DNA of 64,000 nucleotides from Thermithiobacillus plumbiphilus (GTDB lineage Bacteria > Pseudomonadota > Gammaproteobacteria > Acidithiobacillales > Thermithiobacillaceae), in NCBI RefSeq assembly GCF_038070005.1, contig NZ_JBBPCO010000001.1:334631-398630 (forward strand). The letters run 5' to 3'. Shown piece by piece: positions 50,957-59,164 of this stretch. How positions within the stretch are numbered: position 1 is the stretch's first letter; each line of letters begins with the position of its first letter. The translations under genes were made by a program, and so were the position numbers. The notes beneath the pieces are model-generated. The model worked only from the letters and a program-made list of their open reading frames with translations. It made no database searches and was not told the DNA's origin.

Positions 50957-52294
50957 TCATGCGCCAGTTTCCTTGGCGGTATCCTCCTCATCGACAGTCG
51001 ACGCCATGGCCGGTGCCGGTACATTCTTGAGCCGCTCGATGCAGAGAGCCTTGAGCATGTATTTCTCATAGACCGGCTCGGAGGAACCGGTCTTCATCTT
51101 GCGCATGAAATATTTTTCGAAGGCAACCTTGGCCAGATGCACCCACTTGCCCTTCTTTGCCCAGGTGACATTACGCGGCGGGATCTGTGGAATGGCCACG
51201 AATGCCGCGCCGGTATCCCCGAGATCGGCGAGGCAGATGGTGCTCCAGGTACCGATTGCGTGGGCCTTGCGCCCGGCCAGCTCATCGTGGATGTTATGGG
51301 CAATGGCGGTGACCATGGATTCGATCATGTAACCCGTCTTGGGGGTGCCGAGCGGCACGGGCGTCTGTTCCACGGGTGGGATGGCGATGCAGACGCCGGC
51401 CGAGAAGATGTTGGGGTAGGCCTGGCTGCGCTGGTGTTCGTCGACGAGGACAAAGCCGCCCGGGTTGCACAGGCCCTCGACCTGGGCCACCACGTCCACG
51501 CCCCGGAATGGTGGCAACATCATGGAAAACTTGAAGTCCAGCACATGTTCGCGGACCGTTTCGCCATGGTCATTGCATTCCTCCACGAACATCCTGCCCG
51601 CTTCCACCTTGTTGACACGCGCATTCGTGATCCACTTGATGTGCCGATTGCGCAGTTCGGATTCCAGCAGGCCCTTGGAATCGCCCACGCCGCCCAGCCC
51701 CATGTGGCCGATATAGGGCTCCGAGGTGACGAAGGTCATCGGCACCCGATCACGCAGCTTGCGCCGGCGCAGATCGGTTTCCAGGGCCATGGCATATTCG
51801 TAGCCGGGCCCGAAGCAACTCGCGCCCTGGAAGGCGCCAACCACCACGGGGCCGGGATCCTGCAGGAATCGCCCATAGTCGGCATAGGCCTTCTCGGAAT
51901 GTTCCACGGTGCAAACCGAATGGGTATGACCACCATGCGGACCGGCGCCCTCAATGAGGTCGAAGGCCAGTTTCGGCCCGGTGGTTATGACGAGATAGTC
52001 ATAGGCCAGCGATTCGCCATTGGCGAGTTCGATGCGACTGGCCGCGGCATCGATCCGGGTCGCGGCACTGGCAATGAATCCAATGCCCTTGCGCTCCAGG
52101 TATGGACGGATTGGAAAAGTGGTCTCCTGGCGCTCGCGCCAGCCCAGCGCCACCCAGGGATTGCTGGGTACGAACTGAAAGGTTTCCGAGGCATTGATGA
52201 CAGTGACCTGATGCTGCTTGTCGAGCAGTGCCCGAAGCTCATAGGCAGCCGGCATGCCACCCGTGCCGGCGCCCAGAATTATGATATGTGCCAT
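50957..52294 (-). CDS. sqr: sulfide:quinone oxidoreductase (type I)
   Basis: Oxidises sulfide to polysulfide and passes electrons to quinone at the inner membrane. 445 residues. An FAD-binding GxGxxG (IIILGAGTGGMPAAYEL) opens the protein. The three redox/catalytic cysteines fall at 128 (SVCTVEH), 160 (GASCFGPGYEY) and 354 (STICLADLGD), matching Cys128, Cys160 and Cys356 known in the Acidithiobacillus ferrooxidans enzyme. The whole sequence is similar to that protein as I recall it. Last gene of the cyd-rhodanese-sqr operon. Confidence 0.95.
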   Translation of the reverse strand: MAHIIILGAGTGGMPAAYELRALLDKQHQVTVINASETFQFVPSNPWVALGWRERQETTFPIRPYLERKGIGFIASAATRIDAAASRIELANGESLAYDYLVITTGPKLAFDLIEGAGPHGGHTHSVCTVEHSEKAYADYGRFLQDPGPVVVGAFQGASCFGPGYEYAMALETDLRRRKLRDRVPMTFVTSEPYIGHMGLGGVGDSKGLLESELRNRHIKWITNARVNKVEAGRMFVEECNDHGETVREHVLDFKFSMMLPPFRGVDVVAQVEGLCNPGGFVLVDEHQRSQAYPNIFSAGVCIAIPPVEQTPVPLGTPKTGYMIESMVTAIAHNIHDELAGRKAHAIGTWSTICLADLGDTGAAFVAIPQIPPRNVTWAKKGKWVHLAKVAFEKYFMRKMKTGSSEPVYEKYMLKALCIERLKNVPAPAMASTVDEEDTAKETGA

Positions 52295-52357
52295 GCGTCT
52301 CTCTCGCTAATTGGATTTCAAAATGACTGGATCTTTGAGCATATGCACCAAAGACTC

Positions 52358-52732
52358 TCAGCTCTCTGTATCCCTGGCCACCGGCAACGCTTTCGCGGAC
52401 CAGGCCTCGAAACCGCCGGCGAGTGACGCGACCTGGCCACAACCCATGTCCTGCAAGGTGCGCGTCGCCAGGGCCGAGCGCCCACCGCTGCGACAATACA
52501 CCAGAATGGGATACTCGCGCCGCGTCAGCGCGGGATGATCGATCACACTGAATTCAAGCACGCCACGGGGAATATTCACGGCGCGCGGCAAGGAACCGGC
52601 GGCGTATTCCGATGGCTCCCGCACATCCAGCACGACCGCATCCTCGGCTATCATGCGCAGAGCCGTTTCCGTATCGACTTCACGGATTTGTGTTTTTGCT
52701 TCACCTACCATTTGTTCGACATTGAGAATCAT
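52358..52732 (-). CDS. single-domain rhodanese
   Basis: 124 residues. VVLDVREPSEYAAGSLPRAV and the active-site loop VYCRSGGRSALAT with catalytic Cys near residue 80. No signal peptide, so cytoplasmic. Likely accepts or relays sulfane sulfur produced by SQR. Sits 63 bp before sqr and 33 bp after the globin gene. Confidence 0.94.
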   Translation of the reverse strand: MILNVEQMVGEAKTQIREVDTETALRMIAEDAVVLDVREPSEYAAGSLPRAVNIPRGVLEFSVIDHPALTRREYPILVYCRSGGRSALATRTLQDMGCGQVASLAGGFEAWSAKALPVARDTES

Positions 52733-52765
52733 GGTCTTTCCTTTGAATAAAAGTCCGTAAAACGA

Positions 52766-53185
52766 TCAGGCGACTTCCGCCTGATTGCGCATGTGATCTC
52801 CCAGGCGGGCAAAGGCAACCGACAATTCCTGGCGCAAGCGCTCATCCGTCACGTTTTCAAGCAGGGACTGGTCCATGCACATGAGCCATTGGTCGCGTTC
52901 CTGCACACCAATGGCAAAGGGGAAATGGCGCTGTCTCAGGCGGGGATGCCCGTACTTTTCCACGTAAAGGTCGGGACCACCGAGCCAACCCGACAAGAAC
53001 AGGATGAGCTTGCGACGCGAACCCTTGAGGCTTTTGGCATGTATGGCGCGCACTTCCCGGGCCTCGGGCAGGCTGTCCATCAGGTCATAGAAACGATTCA
53101 CCAGCTTCTCGACACCGGCCTCGCCGCCAATTTTTTCATAGGGTGTTGCTGGATTTTCGGATGTTGCTGGATTTTCCTGCGACAT
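52766..53185 (-). CDS. truncated hemoglobin, group II (trHbO-like)
   Basis: 139 residues. YEKIGGEAGVEKLVNRFYDLM opens the 2-over-2 globin fold, and YGHPRLRQRHFPFAIGVQERDQWLMCM holds the proximal His and the Trp typical of group II. A short N-terminal tail carries a duplicated NPAT unit. Such globins bind O2 or NO, and some are reported to bind sulfide. The operon position next to bd oxidase suggests a role in O2/NO/sulfide handling. Confidence 0.92.
   Translation of the reverse strand: MSQENPATSENPATPYEKIGGEAGVEKLVNRFYDLMDSLPEAREVRAIHAKSLKGSRRKLILFLSGWLGGPDLYVEKYGHPRLRQRHFPFAIGVQERDQWLMCMDQSLLENVTDERLRQELSVAFARLGDHMRNQAEVA
53144..53176. repeat. 18-bp-period direct repeat in globin 5' end
   Basis: TGTTGCTGGATTTTC occurs at 53144-53158 and again at 53162-53176. 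It encodes the duplicated NPAT near the N-terminus of the globin and looks like a recent in-frame slip. Confidence 0.85.
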
Positions 53186-53235
53186 GTGATTACTCCTTGT
53201 CGATCATGGCTCCCGGCATGGCGGGAGCCGTATTT

Positions 53236-53355
53236 TCAGTTCCCGTCCGACACTTTATCGCGACGGGCGCATTCACGTGCTTCGAACCACATGGCATTGA
53301 GGATGGCGAGCAACACGGCCATGGTCAGCCCCAGGCCCCAGGCGAAATACCACAT
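53236..53355 (-). CDS. cydX: cytochrome bd oxidase small subunit CydX
   Basis: 39 residues: MWYFAWGLGLTMAVLLAILN followed by AMWFEARECARRDKVSDGN. One membrane helix, with the WYFAWxLG start and the acidic residue after the helix found in CydX. AAAGGAG precedes the ATG by 7 bp. It follows cydB by 12 bp, the standard place. CydX stabilises the heme groups of the bd oxidase. Confidence 0.93.
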   Translation of the reverse strand: MWYFAWGLGLTMAVLLAILNAMWFEARECARRDKVSDGN

Positions 53356-53367
53356 ATCGATCTCCTT

Positions 53368-54513
53368 TCAGTAAGCGGAATGTTCGTTGGCGCGGATATG
53401 TTCGGCCGTCACCTTGCCGCTCATGACCCGATAGGCCCAACTCGTGTACAGCATGATCAGAGGCAGGAAGATCAGGGTGGCCCAGAACATGATTTCCAGC
53501 GTCATCTGGCTCGACACGCTGTCCCAGACCGTCAGGCTGCTTCGCGGATCGGTGCTGGAAGGCATAATGAAGGGGAACATCGCCACGCCAGCGGTACCGA
53601 TCACGCCCATCATGGCGGTTGCGCTGGACCAGAAGGCCAGCTTCGCATGCCCCATGCGGGCAAACGCCATGCCCAGCAGCGCCCCCACGAAGCCCAGCAA
53701 GGGCACCAGCCAGAGCAGCGGCATGGCCTCGAAGTTCTTCAGCCAGGCCCCCGCCTGCATCACCACGGTCTTGTCCATCGGGTCAGGCAGCGCGCCGGCA
53801 ACGACCTGACTGGTGATGACGAAACCATTGATGCCGTTCATCACCCAGATGCCCGCCAGGGCGAAGAACAGGATGCTGGCCGAACCAAAGATCAGGCTGG
53901 CCTTGCGGGCCCGCTCATGGACCGCACCGCCCGTGCGTATCATCAGGAAGTGCGCGCCATGAAAGGTGATCATGGACGAGGCCAGGAGGCCAACCAGCAG
54001 GGCGAAGGGATTGAGCAGCGCGAAGAAAGTGCCGGTGTAATACGAACGCAGATTGTCATCGAAGTGGAAGGGCACGCCTTGCAGAAGATTGCCGAAGGCC
54101 ACTCCGAAGATCAGCGGCGGCACGAAACCGCCGACGAACAGCCCCCAGTCCCAGACACTGCGCCAGGTCGGGTTCTCGAGCTTGCTGCGGTAATCAAAGC
54201 CCACCGGGCGGAGGAACAGCGCCCAGAGCACCGCCAGCAGGGCCCAGTAGAAGCCGGAGAAGGCCGTGGCGTAGACCAGCGGCCAGGCAGCGAATATTGC
54301 CCCGCCGGCGGTGATGAACCAGACCTGATTGCCATCCCAGTGCGGTCCAACGGTATTGAGAATGGTGCGGCGCTCCACATCATCCTTGCCAACGAAGGGC
54401 AGCAGCGTGCCGATGCCCATGTCGTGGCCGTCCATGATGGCGAAGCCGAGCAGCAGTACGCCGACAAACAGCCACCAGATCAGTTTCAGGGATTCATAAT
54501 CCAGCATGTTCAA
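53368..54513 (-). CDS. cydB: cytochrome bd ubiquinol oxidase subunit II
   Basis: 381 residues with about eight or nine membrane helices. LIWWLFVGVLLLGFAIMDGHDMG and GPHWDGNQVWFITAGGAIFA are the conserved N-terminal segments. No internal frameshift. Its start overlaps the cydA stop by 4 bp. Confidence 0.97.
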   Translation of the reverse strand: MNMLDYESLKLIWWLFVGVLLLGFAIMDGHDMGIGTLLPFVGKDDVERRTILNTVGPHWDGNQVWFITAGGAIFAAWPLVYATAFSGFYWALLAVLWALFLRPVGFDYRSKLENPTWRSVWDWGLFVGGFVPPLIFGVAFGNLLQGVPFHFDDNLRSYYTGTFFALLNPFALLVGLLASSMITFHGAHFLMIRTGGAVHERARKASLIFGSASILFFALAGIWVMNGINGFVITSQVVAGALPDPMDKTVVMQAGAWLKNFEAMPLLWLVPLLGFVGALLGMAFARMGHAKLAFWSSATAMMGVIGTAGVAMFPFIMPSSTDPRSSLTVWDSVSSQMTLEIMFWATLIFLPLIMLYTSWAYRVMSGKVTAEHIRANEHSAY

Positions 54514-56129
54514 GCCTCCAGGTTCTTGGCTACGGCCGCGCCTGATACGATCACGGCGCCTCCGGTGGGATGGATGTCGACCACCTGTGTCTTCTCGCCG
54601 TGATAACGCCCGGTATGCAAGCTGGACGGTCCCTGACGCGCGTACTTCAGCATGAGGTACATTTCGACGATCAACAGCCCGGTGTAGAAGAGGACGAATC
54701 CCGCCAGGGAGCCCATCAGATCAGCGGCCGACAGGGTCGAAACGGACAGGTGCGTGGGCAGCACGCCATTGATGGTCCAGGGTTGCCTGCCCATTTCGGC
54801 AACGATCCAGCCCGTTTCGGCCGCGACAAAGGGCATGGGTATCCAGAGCAGTGACCAGCGCAGCAGCCAGCGCTTTTCGGCAAAGCTGTCCTTGGCCGAA
54901 TACCAGAGCGCCAGGCCAAAGAGCAGCAGGAAGGAGAATCCAAGTCCCACCATGATGCGAAACGACCAGAACAGCGGGGTTACCCTGGGCGTGGTATCCG
55001 CCGCGGCGCTTTGAATCATGGCCGGGGTGGCCTTGGACACATCGCTGGTGTATTTCTTGAGCAACAGGGCATAGCCCAGGTCCTGCTTGTGCGCATCGAA
55101 GACCGCTCGGGCCTGCTGATCCTGCTTGTCGGCACGCAGGCGTTCCAGGGCGGTGACAGCGGGTATGCCGTTACGGATGCGCTCGGCGGCCAGCTGTTCC
55201 AGTTCCACGAGTCCCGGCAGTTCCTCGGTGGTGGAGCGCGTGGCGATCAGGCCGAGCACATAGGGAATCTGAATGGCCCAGTCATTCTCCTTTTTCTCTT
55301 CATTGGGCCAGGCGATCAGATTGAAGCTCGCCGGCGCCGGCTCGGTATGCCACATGGCCTCGATGGCTGCGATCTTGGCCATCTGATGCTCGCCCGCGGT
55401 GTACCCTGACTCATCACCCAGCACGATCACCGAGAGCGCCGAAGCAAAGCCGAAGGCCGCGGCGATGCGGAAGGATCGCTTGGCAAACTCGACATCGCGG
55501 CCCCTGAGCAGGTAGAAGGCGCTGATGCCAAGCACGAACAGGGAACCGGTCACGTAGCCGGCGCTTACCGTATGCACGAATTTGGCCTGCGCCACGGGAT
55601 TGAAGATCACCGCCGCGAAGTCGCTCATTTCCATGCGCATGGTGACCGGGCTGAAGACCGAGCCGACCGGATTCTGCATCCAGCCGTTGGCGATCAGGAT
55701 CCACAGCGCCGACAGATTCGAGCCCACGGCCATGGCGATGGTCACCAGCAGATGCTTGACCTTGCTCAGTCGGTCCCAGCCGAAGAAGAACAGACCGATG
55801 AAGGTGGACTCCAGGAAGAAGGCCATGAGGCCTTCGATGGCCAGCGGCGCGCCGAAGATGTCACCCACGTAATGCGAGTAATACGCCCAGTTGGTACCGA
55901 ACTGGAATTCCATGGTGATGCCGGTGGTCACGCCCAAGGCAAAGTTGATGCCGAAGAGCTTGCCCCAGAACCTGACCATGTCCTTGTAGATTTCCTTGCC
56001 GGTCATGACATAGACCGATTCCATGATGACCAGCAGAAAGGTCATGCCCAGTGTCAGGGGCACGAATAGAAAGTGATACAAGGCCGTTACGGCAAATTGC
56101 AGACGGGAAAGATCAACCACGCTGTCCAT
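54510..56129 (-). CDS. cydA: cytochrome bd ubiquinol oxidase subunit I
   Basis: 539 residues. Heme ligand His19 lies in FAVTALYHFLFVPLTLG, and the GRQPW signature in AEMGRQPWTINGVLPT. The quinol-binding Q loop is the long E. coli type, starting EEKKENDWAIQIPYVLGLI and running through DLGYALLLKKYT. A high-affinity, sulfide-tolerant terminal oxidase, so linking it with SQR makes biochemical sense. Confidence 0.97.
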   Translation of the reverse strand: MDSVVDLSRLQFAVTALYHFLFVPLTLGMTFLLVIMESVYVMTGKEIYKDMVRFWGKLFGINFALGVTTGITMEFQFGTNWAYYSHYVGDIFGAPLAIEGLMAFFLESTFIGLFFFGWDRLSKVKHLLVTIAMAVGSNLSALWILIANGWMQNPVGSVFSPVTMRMEMSDFAAVIFNPVAQAKFVHTVSAGYVTGSLFVLGISAFYLLRGRDVEFAKRSFRIAAAFGFASALSVIVLGDESGYTAGEHQMAKIAAIEAMWHTEPAPASFNLIAWPNEEKKENDWAIQIPYVLGLIATRSTTEELPGLVELEQLAAERIRNGIPAVTALERLRADKQDQQARAVFDAHKQDLGYALLLKKYTSDVSKATPAMIQSAAADTTPRVTPLFWSFRIMVGLGFSFLLLFGLALWYSAKDSFAEKRWLLRWSLLWIPMPFVAAETGWIVAEMGRQPWTINGVLPTHLSVSTLSAADLMGSLAGFVLFYTGLLIVEMYLMLKYARQGPSSLHTGRYHGEKTQVVDIHPTGGAVIVSGAAVAKNLEA

Positions 56130-56147
56130 ATCGTCCCTCTATTGAGT

Positions 56148-56339
56148 TCAGGGTTTGGTTATATTCGAGCCAGGGCCGAGCAGCACCGCCTGTACGCGGT
56201 CTCCACTCAGTTCATCGTCGATCGGATGGCTGAAGAAAACAGCCTTGATGGCAAATATGATGGCAAGCTTGATGAGCAGGACGAGCAGGATCTCGCGTGC
56301 CAGCGCGCCTTGTCTTTGGCGAAGAAAGTCGAGATTCAT
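56148..56339 (-). CDS. cydP: cytochrome oxidase putative small subunit CydP
   Basis: 63 residues. A basic N-terminus, then one helix (ILLVLLIKLAIIFAIKAVFF) ending in SHP, then a short tail. This matches the CydP family, found immediately upstream of cydA in many proteobacteria. 18 bp before cydA and 7 bp after the MBL-like gene. The family role is inferred from context only. Confidence 0.82.
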   Translation of the reverse strand: MNLDFLRQRQGALAREILLVLLIKLAIIFAIKAVFFSHPIDDELSGDRVQAVLLGPGSNITKP

Positions 56340-56346
56340 GATTCCC

Positions 56347-56973
56347 TCACATGTTGGCCATATGCGGAAGTCGGCAAGCCGAGGCTTCCTGGGAAGCGCT
56401 GTCCGGCCTCAGTTCCGCGCAGCAGGGTTCCTTGTACGCCGCCAATTCCGGATACTGGCAAGAGGTCCTGGATTCACGTTCCCTGGCGACACAGGAAACC
56501 CAGCAGTCGTTGAGCAAAACGCCGGGATAGATCAGGGTCTCGCCTGGCAGGCCGGATAAACTGTCCGGCAAGTCGCCGGTTTTGGCCATCTCCATGAACA
56601 ATCTGTCGTTCCAGCGGTAGGCCACGGCATCGGGAGATTGCGGCAGGGGCAACAGCTCGATGCGCTCCTCTCCCAGATACAGCACGTCACCGGGCTGCAT
56701 TTTCAGATCGATGTCCTCGCTACGATTGAGGTCCACGCCGACCACACGCGCCTCGTGCTTCAGTTTGAGCCGTGGAATGGCTCCGAGCACCGCCGCCTGC
56801 GGGCGAGTGAGCAGGATATAGGAGAGACTCAGGTCGAGGTGACTCAGGAAAGCAAGATAAGCATCGCAGTGATCCTGGTCGGGGTCGATCAACAAGGTTT
56901 CGCGCGTTACCGGGTCACAGATCAGATAACTGAAACTGGCACGCGGCGGATTGAGCATCTGTTTGAAAATCAT
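56347..56973 (-). CDS. metallo-beta-lactamase-fold protein lacking the metal site (persulfide-dioxygenase-like)
   Basis: 208 residues from the ATG at 56973. A start at 57012 is excluded because it would lie inside the promoter. The chain follows ETHE1/persulfide dioxygenase: MIFKQMLNPPRASFSYLICD, then LLIDPDQDHCDAYLAFLSHL. But the metal motif HxHxDH is replaced by LLTRPQAAVLGA, the second His region reads LPQSPDAVAYRW, and the final PGHD reads YPGVLLNDCW. The VSxVxxER end of the fold is kept. A Cys-rich tail follows (six Cys in the last 55 residues). Not an active dioxygenase as written; possibly a sulfur-binding or sensory protein. Confidence 0.75.
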   Translation of the reverse strand: MIFKQMLNPPRASFSYLICDPVTRETLLIDPDQDHCDAYLAFLSHLDLSLSYILLTRPQAAVLGAIPRLKLKHEARVVGVDLNRSEDIDLKMQPGDVLYLGEERIELLPLPQSPDAVAYRWNDRLFMEMAKTGDLPDSLSGLPGETLIYPGVLLNDCWVSCVARERESRTSCQYPELAAYKEPCCAELRPDSASQEASACRLPHMANM

Positions 56974-57008
56974 GGCGTCCTCGGGCAACTGCTTGACAGG
57001 TATATCTA

Positions 57009-57023
57009 GCAAGCTGCGTGCCA
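57009..57023 (-). promoter_or_regulatory. sigma54 (-24/-12) promoter of the cyd-sqr operon
   Basis: TGGCACG (57023-57017), four bases, TTGC (57012-57009) on the minus strand: an exact match to the TGGCACG-N4-TTGC consensus, preceded by C and followed by T as preferred. Transcription should start near 56998, 25 bp before the first gene. The divergent sigma54 activator next door supports it. Confidence 0.9.
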
Positions 57024-57110
57024 GCCCGGATGCACACGAGGTTTTTCTTTATAAACAGATACTTGCAAACGTTGGTCCGGACCCACTGCGCTCCAGCATC
57101 ACCACGGCCT

Positions 57111-57140
57111 TTGGTCTTATGACACAATGTATGTCATAAT
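57111..57140 (+). promoter_or_regulatory. candidate promoter of the sigma54 activator gene
   Basis: TTGGTC (57111-57116), an 18-bp spacer, CATAAT (57135-57140), 42 bp before the activator ATG. It overlaps the dyad at 57117-57139, so the activator could repress its own gene. Confidence 0.4.
57117..57139. promoter_or_regulatory. dyad upstream activator site
   Basis: TTATGACA (57117-57124) and TGTCATAA (57132-57139) form a perfect 8-bp inverted repeat with a 7-bp spacer. It lies about 95-115 bp upstream of the -24 element, the usual distance for an enhancer of sigma54 activators. Confidence 0.75.
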
Positions 57141-57182
57141 TGGCAAAGAGGCAGCCTTATCTGCCATTTCTGGAAAAGGCGC

Positions 57183-58526
57183 ATGTCAACTCCCATTGCT
57201 TCCCGACAGCTTCCCGAGATCACCGGACTTCTTGACATCCTCAAGCAGCCAGCCGTCATCCTGGATGCGAGTTTCAGGATTCAGGCCGCCAACAAGGCCT
57301 ATCGGCGCGAATTCGGCGAAAACCAGCCGGTACACCATCGGCATTGCTATGAGGTTTCCCATCACTACGCCGCCCCCTGCTCTGAAGCCGGCGAGGATTG
57401 TCCGCTCAAAAGCAGCCAGACATCAGGCCAGCCACAGCGCGTGCTTCACCTGCACCACTCTCCTCGTGGACAGGAACACGTGGACGTGGAGATCTTTCCG
57501 ATACGCAATGCCAAGGGGGAGATCATCTATTTCGTGGAGGTGATGCAGTCGAATCATCACGCCAGTGCCAAACCCAGCGAGCGAGGTCTGGTGGGGCGCT
57601 CGCCGGCCTTCAACCGGATGCTGCATTTGATCGAGCGCGTCGCGCCATCCCATGCAAACGTGCTCTTGCAGGGCGAGTCGGGTACCGGCAAGGAACTGGT
57701 GGCCCTGGCCCTGCACGAGGCCAGTACCCGGGCCAAGGGGCCCTTCGTGCCGGTGGACTGTTCAGGCCTGACGGAAACACTGTTCGAGAGCGAGCTGTTC
57801 GGCCACGAAAAGGGTGCTTTCACCGGCGCGCATGAACGCACCCGGGGGCTGGTCGAGGCCGCCCGTGGCGGCACCCTGTTTCTGGACGAGGCCGGAGACA
57901 TCCCGCTCGGGCTCCAGGTCAAGCTGCTTCGCCTGCTGGAAACCGGGACTTACCGCCGTGTCGGTGGCGTCGAGGCCATCAAGGCCGATTTCCGCCTGGT
58001 CGCCGCCACCCATCGGGACCTGAAGTCCATGATGGACTCCGGACAATTTCGCCAGGATCTCTATTACCGCCTCAGTACCTTCCCGATCCGCCTGCCCGCT
58101 CTGCGCGAACGACGGGAAGACTTGCCGCTGCTCATCAACTCCCTGTTGGCGCGGGTTGCGGGCGAGCGGCAGCTCGCCATGCACCCGTCCGCGCTTGACT
58201 GCCTGGCGGACTATGATTTTCCGGGCAATATCCGCGAATTGCGCAATATTCTCGAACGCGCAAGTCTCCTGTGTGATGGCGATGTCATCCTGCCCGAGCA
58301 CCTGCCGGAAGAATGCGCCGAGACGCCTCCGCGACCGGTCACCAGCACGCCTTTCGGTCCCGACCTGATTCCGCTGGACGAAGTCGAGCGCCGTTATCTG
58401 CGCTGGGCATTGATCCACGCAAACAACAACAAGCGTGAGCTGGCCTATAGGTTGGGTGTGAGCGAACGTACCCTGTATCGCAAGCTGGAGGCCTTGCAAG
58501 ATAGCCCTGTTCGGAAAGAGATATGA
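57183..58526 (+). CDS. PAS-domain sigma54-dependent transcriptional activator
   Basis: 447 residues. A PAS-like sensor (about 15-125) includes the Cys/His-rich segment [16 protein letters not shown] with Cys55, Cys66 and Cys73. Then the AAA+ domain with Walker A GESGTGKE (164-171), the sigma54-contacting GAFTGA (211-216) and [20 protein letters not shown] Fis-type helix-turn-helix ends it ([20 protein letters not shown]). No receiver domain, so the signal is sensed directly, plausibly sulfide/persulfide, metal, heme or redox. The likely target is the divergent cyd-sqr operon. Confidence 0.9.
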   Translation: MSTPIASRQLPEITGLLDILKQPAVILDASFRIQAANKAYRREFGENQPVHHRHCYEVSHHYAAPCSEAGEDCPLKSSQTSGQPQRVLHLHHSPRGQEHVDVEIFPIRNAKGEIIYFVEVMQSNHHASAKPSERGLVGRSPAFNRMLHLIERVAPSHANVLLQGESGTGKELVALALHEASTRAKGPFVPVDCSGLTETLFESELFGHEKGAFTGAHERTRGLVEAARGGTLFLDEAGDIPLGLQVKLLRLLETGTYRRVGGVEAIKADFRLVAATHRDLKSMMDSGQFRQDLYYRLSTFPIRLPALRERREDLPLLINSLLARVAGERQLAMHPSALDCLADYDFPGNIRELRNILERASLLCDGDVILPEHLPEECAETPPRPVTSTPFGPDLIPLDEVERRYLRWALIHANNNKRELAYRLGVSERTLYRKLEALQDSPVRKEI

Positions 58527-59137
58527 CACAGATGATACTGCTCAGTGGCGGCGTGGAAAGCGCCACGTTGCTGTGGATGGAAGCGGCCAAGGCCCGGCCG
58601 CAGCCAGTCTTCGCCGACTATGGCCAGCGGGCGGCGCGGCGCGAAAGACAGGCCGCCGAGGCGCAGTGCGCGGCACTGGGTCTGTCGCTCAAGGTGCTGG
58701 ATCTTGCCAGCCTCGGGGCGAGTTTTCGGGCAGGCCAGAGCAAGCAGATGCATGTGCCCCTGCCCCACCGCAATCTGGTCATCCTGGGCATCGCGCTGAG
58801 CTATGCCACCCAGATCGGGGCCGACAGCCTGCTCCTGGCCCTGAATCGCGAGGATACCCAGGCCTATCCCAGTGCCACACCGGCATTCATCGAGCGCTTT
58901 CAGGCCATGGCGAACACCCTTGGTGGGATATGTATCCGCACACCCCTGGTTAATATTACCAAGGCCGAGATCATTCGCCAGGGGCAGGCGCTCGGGATGG
59001 ATTATTCCAGCACCTATAGCTGTCTATTGGGATACGACAGGCATTGTGGCCGCTGCCCGCAGTGCCTCAAGCGCCAGGCTGCCTTTGCTGAAGCGGGCGT
59101 GCCCGAAAGACCCGGCTTCTACCAGCGATCCCCCTGA
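58523..59137 (+). CDS. QueC-like ATP pyrophosphatase (second copy)
   Basis: 204 residues. P-loop [18 protein letters not shown], where QueC has [38 protein letters not shown]; and a QueC-style zinc site [15 protein letters not shown] with one residue less between the first two Cys. The start overlaps the sigma54 activator stop by 4 bp, so the two are cotranscribed. True queC lies at 37230, so this copy may use another carboxy substrate. Function unknown. Confidence 0.8.
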   Translation: MTQMILLSGGVESATLLWMEAAKARPQPVFADYGQRAARRERQAAEAQCAALGLSLKVLDLASLGASFRAGQSKQMHVPLPHRNLVILGIALSYATQIGADSLLLALNREDTQAYPSATPAFIERFQAMANTLGGICIRTPLVNITKAEIIRQGQALGMDYSSTYSCLLGYDRHCGRCPQCLKRQAAFAEAGVPERPGFYQRSP

Positions 59138-59164
59138 TGACTTCACCCTCACAAGGAGAAAGGC

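Noticed and set aside
48539-52426. Long plus-strand frames opposite aspS and sqr
   Set aside because: The minus-strand genes carry catalytic motifs along their whole length; the plus frames do not resemble proteins.
53143-54603. 486-codon plus-strand frame opposite cydX and cydB
   Set aside because: Very rich in His, Gln and Arg and covers three assigned genes; shadow frame.
58523-59137. QueC-like protein as part of an anti-phage system of the Qat type
   Set aside because: No QatA ATPase, QatB or QatD nuclease neighbour; the context is sulfur metabolism and a sigma54 regulator.
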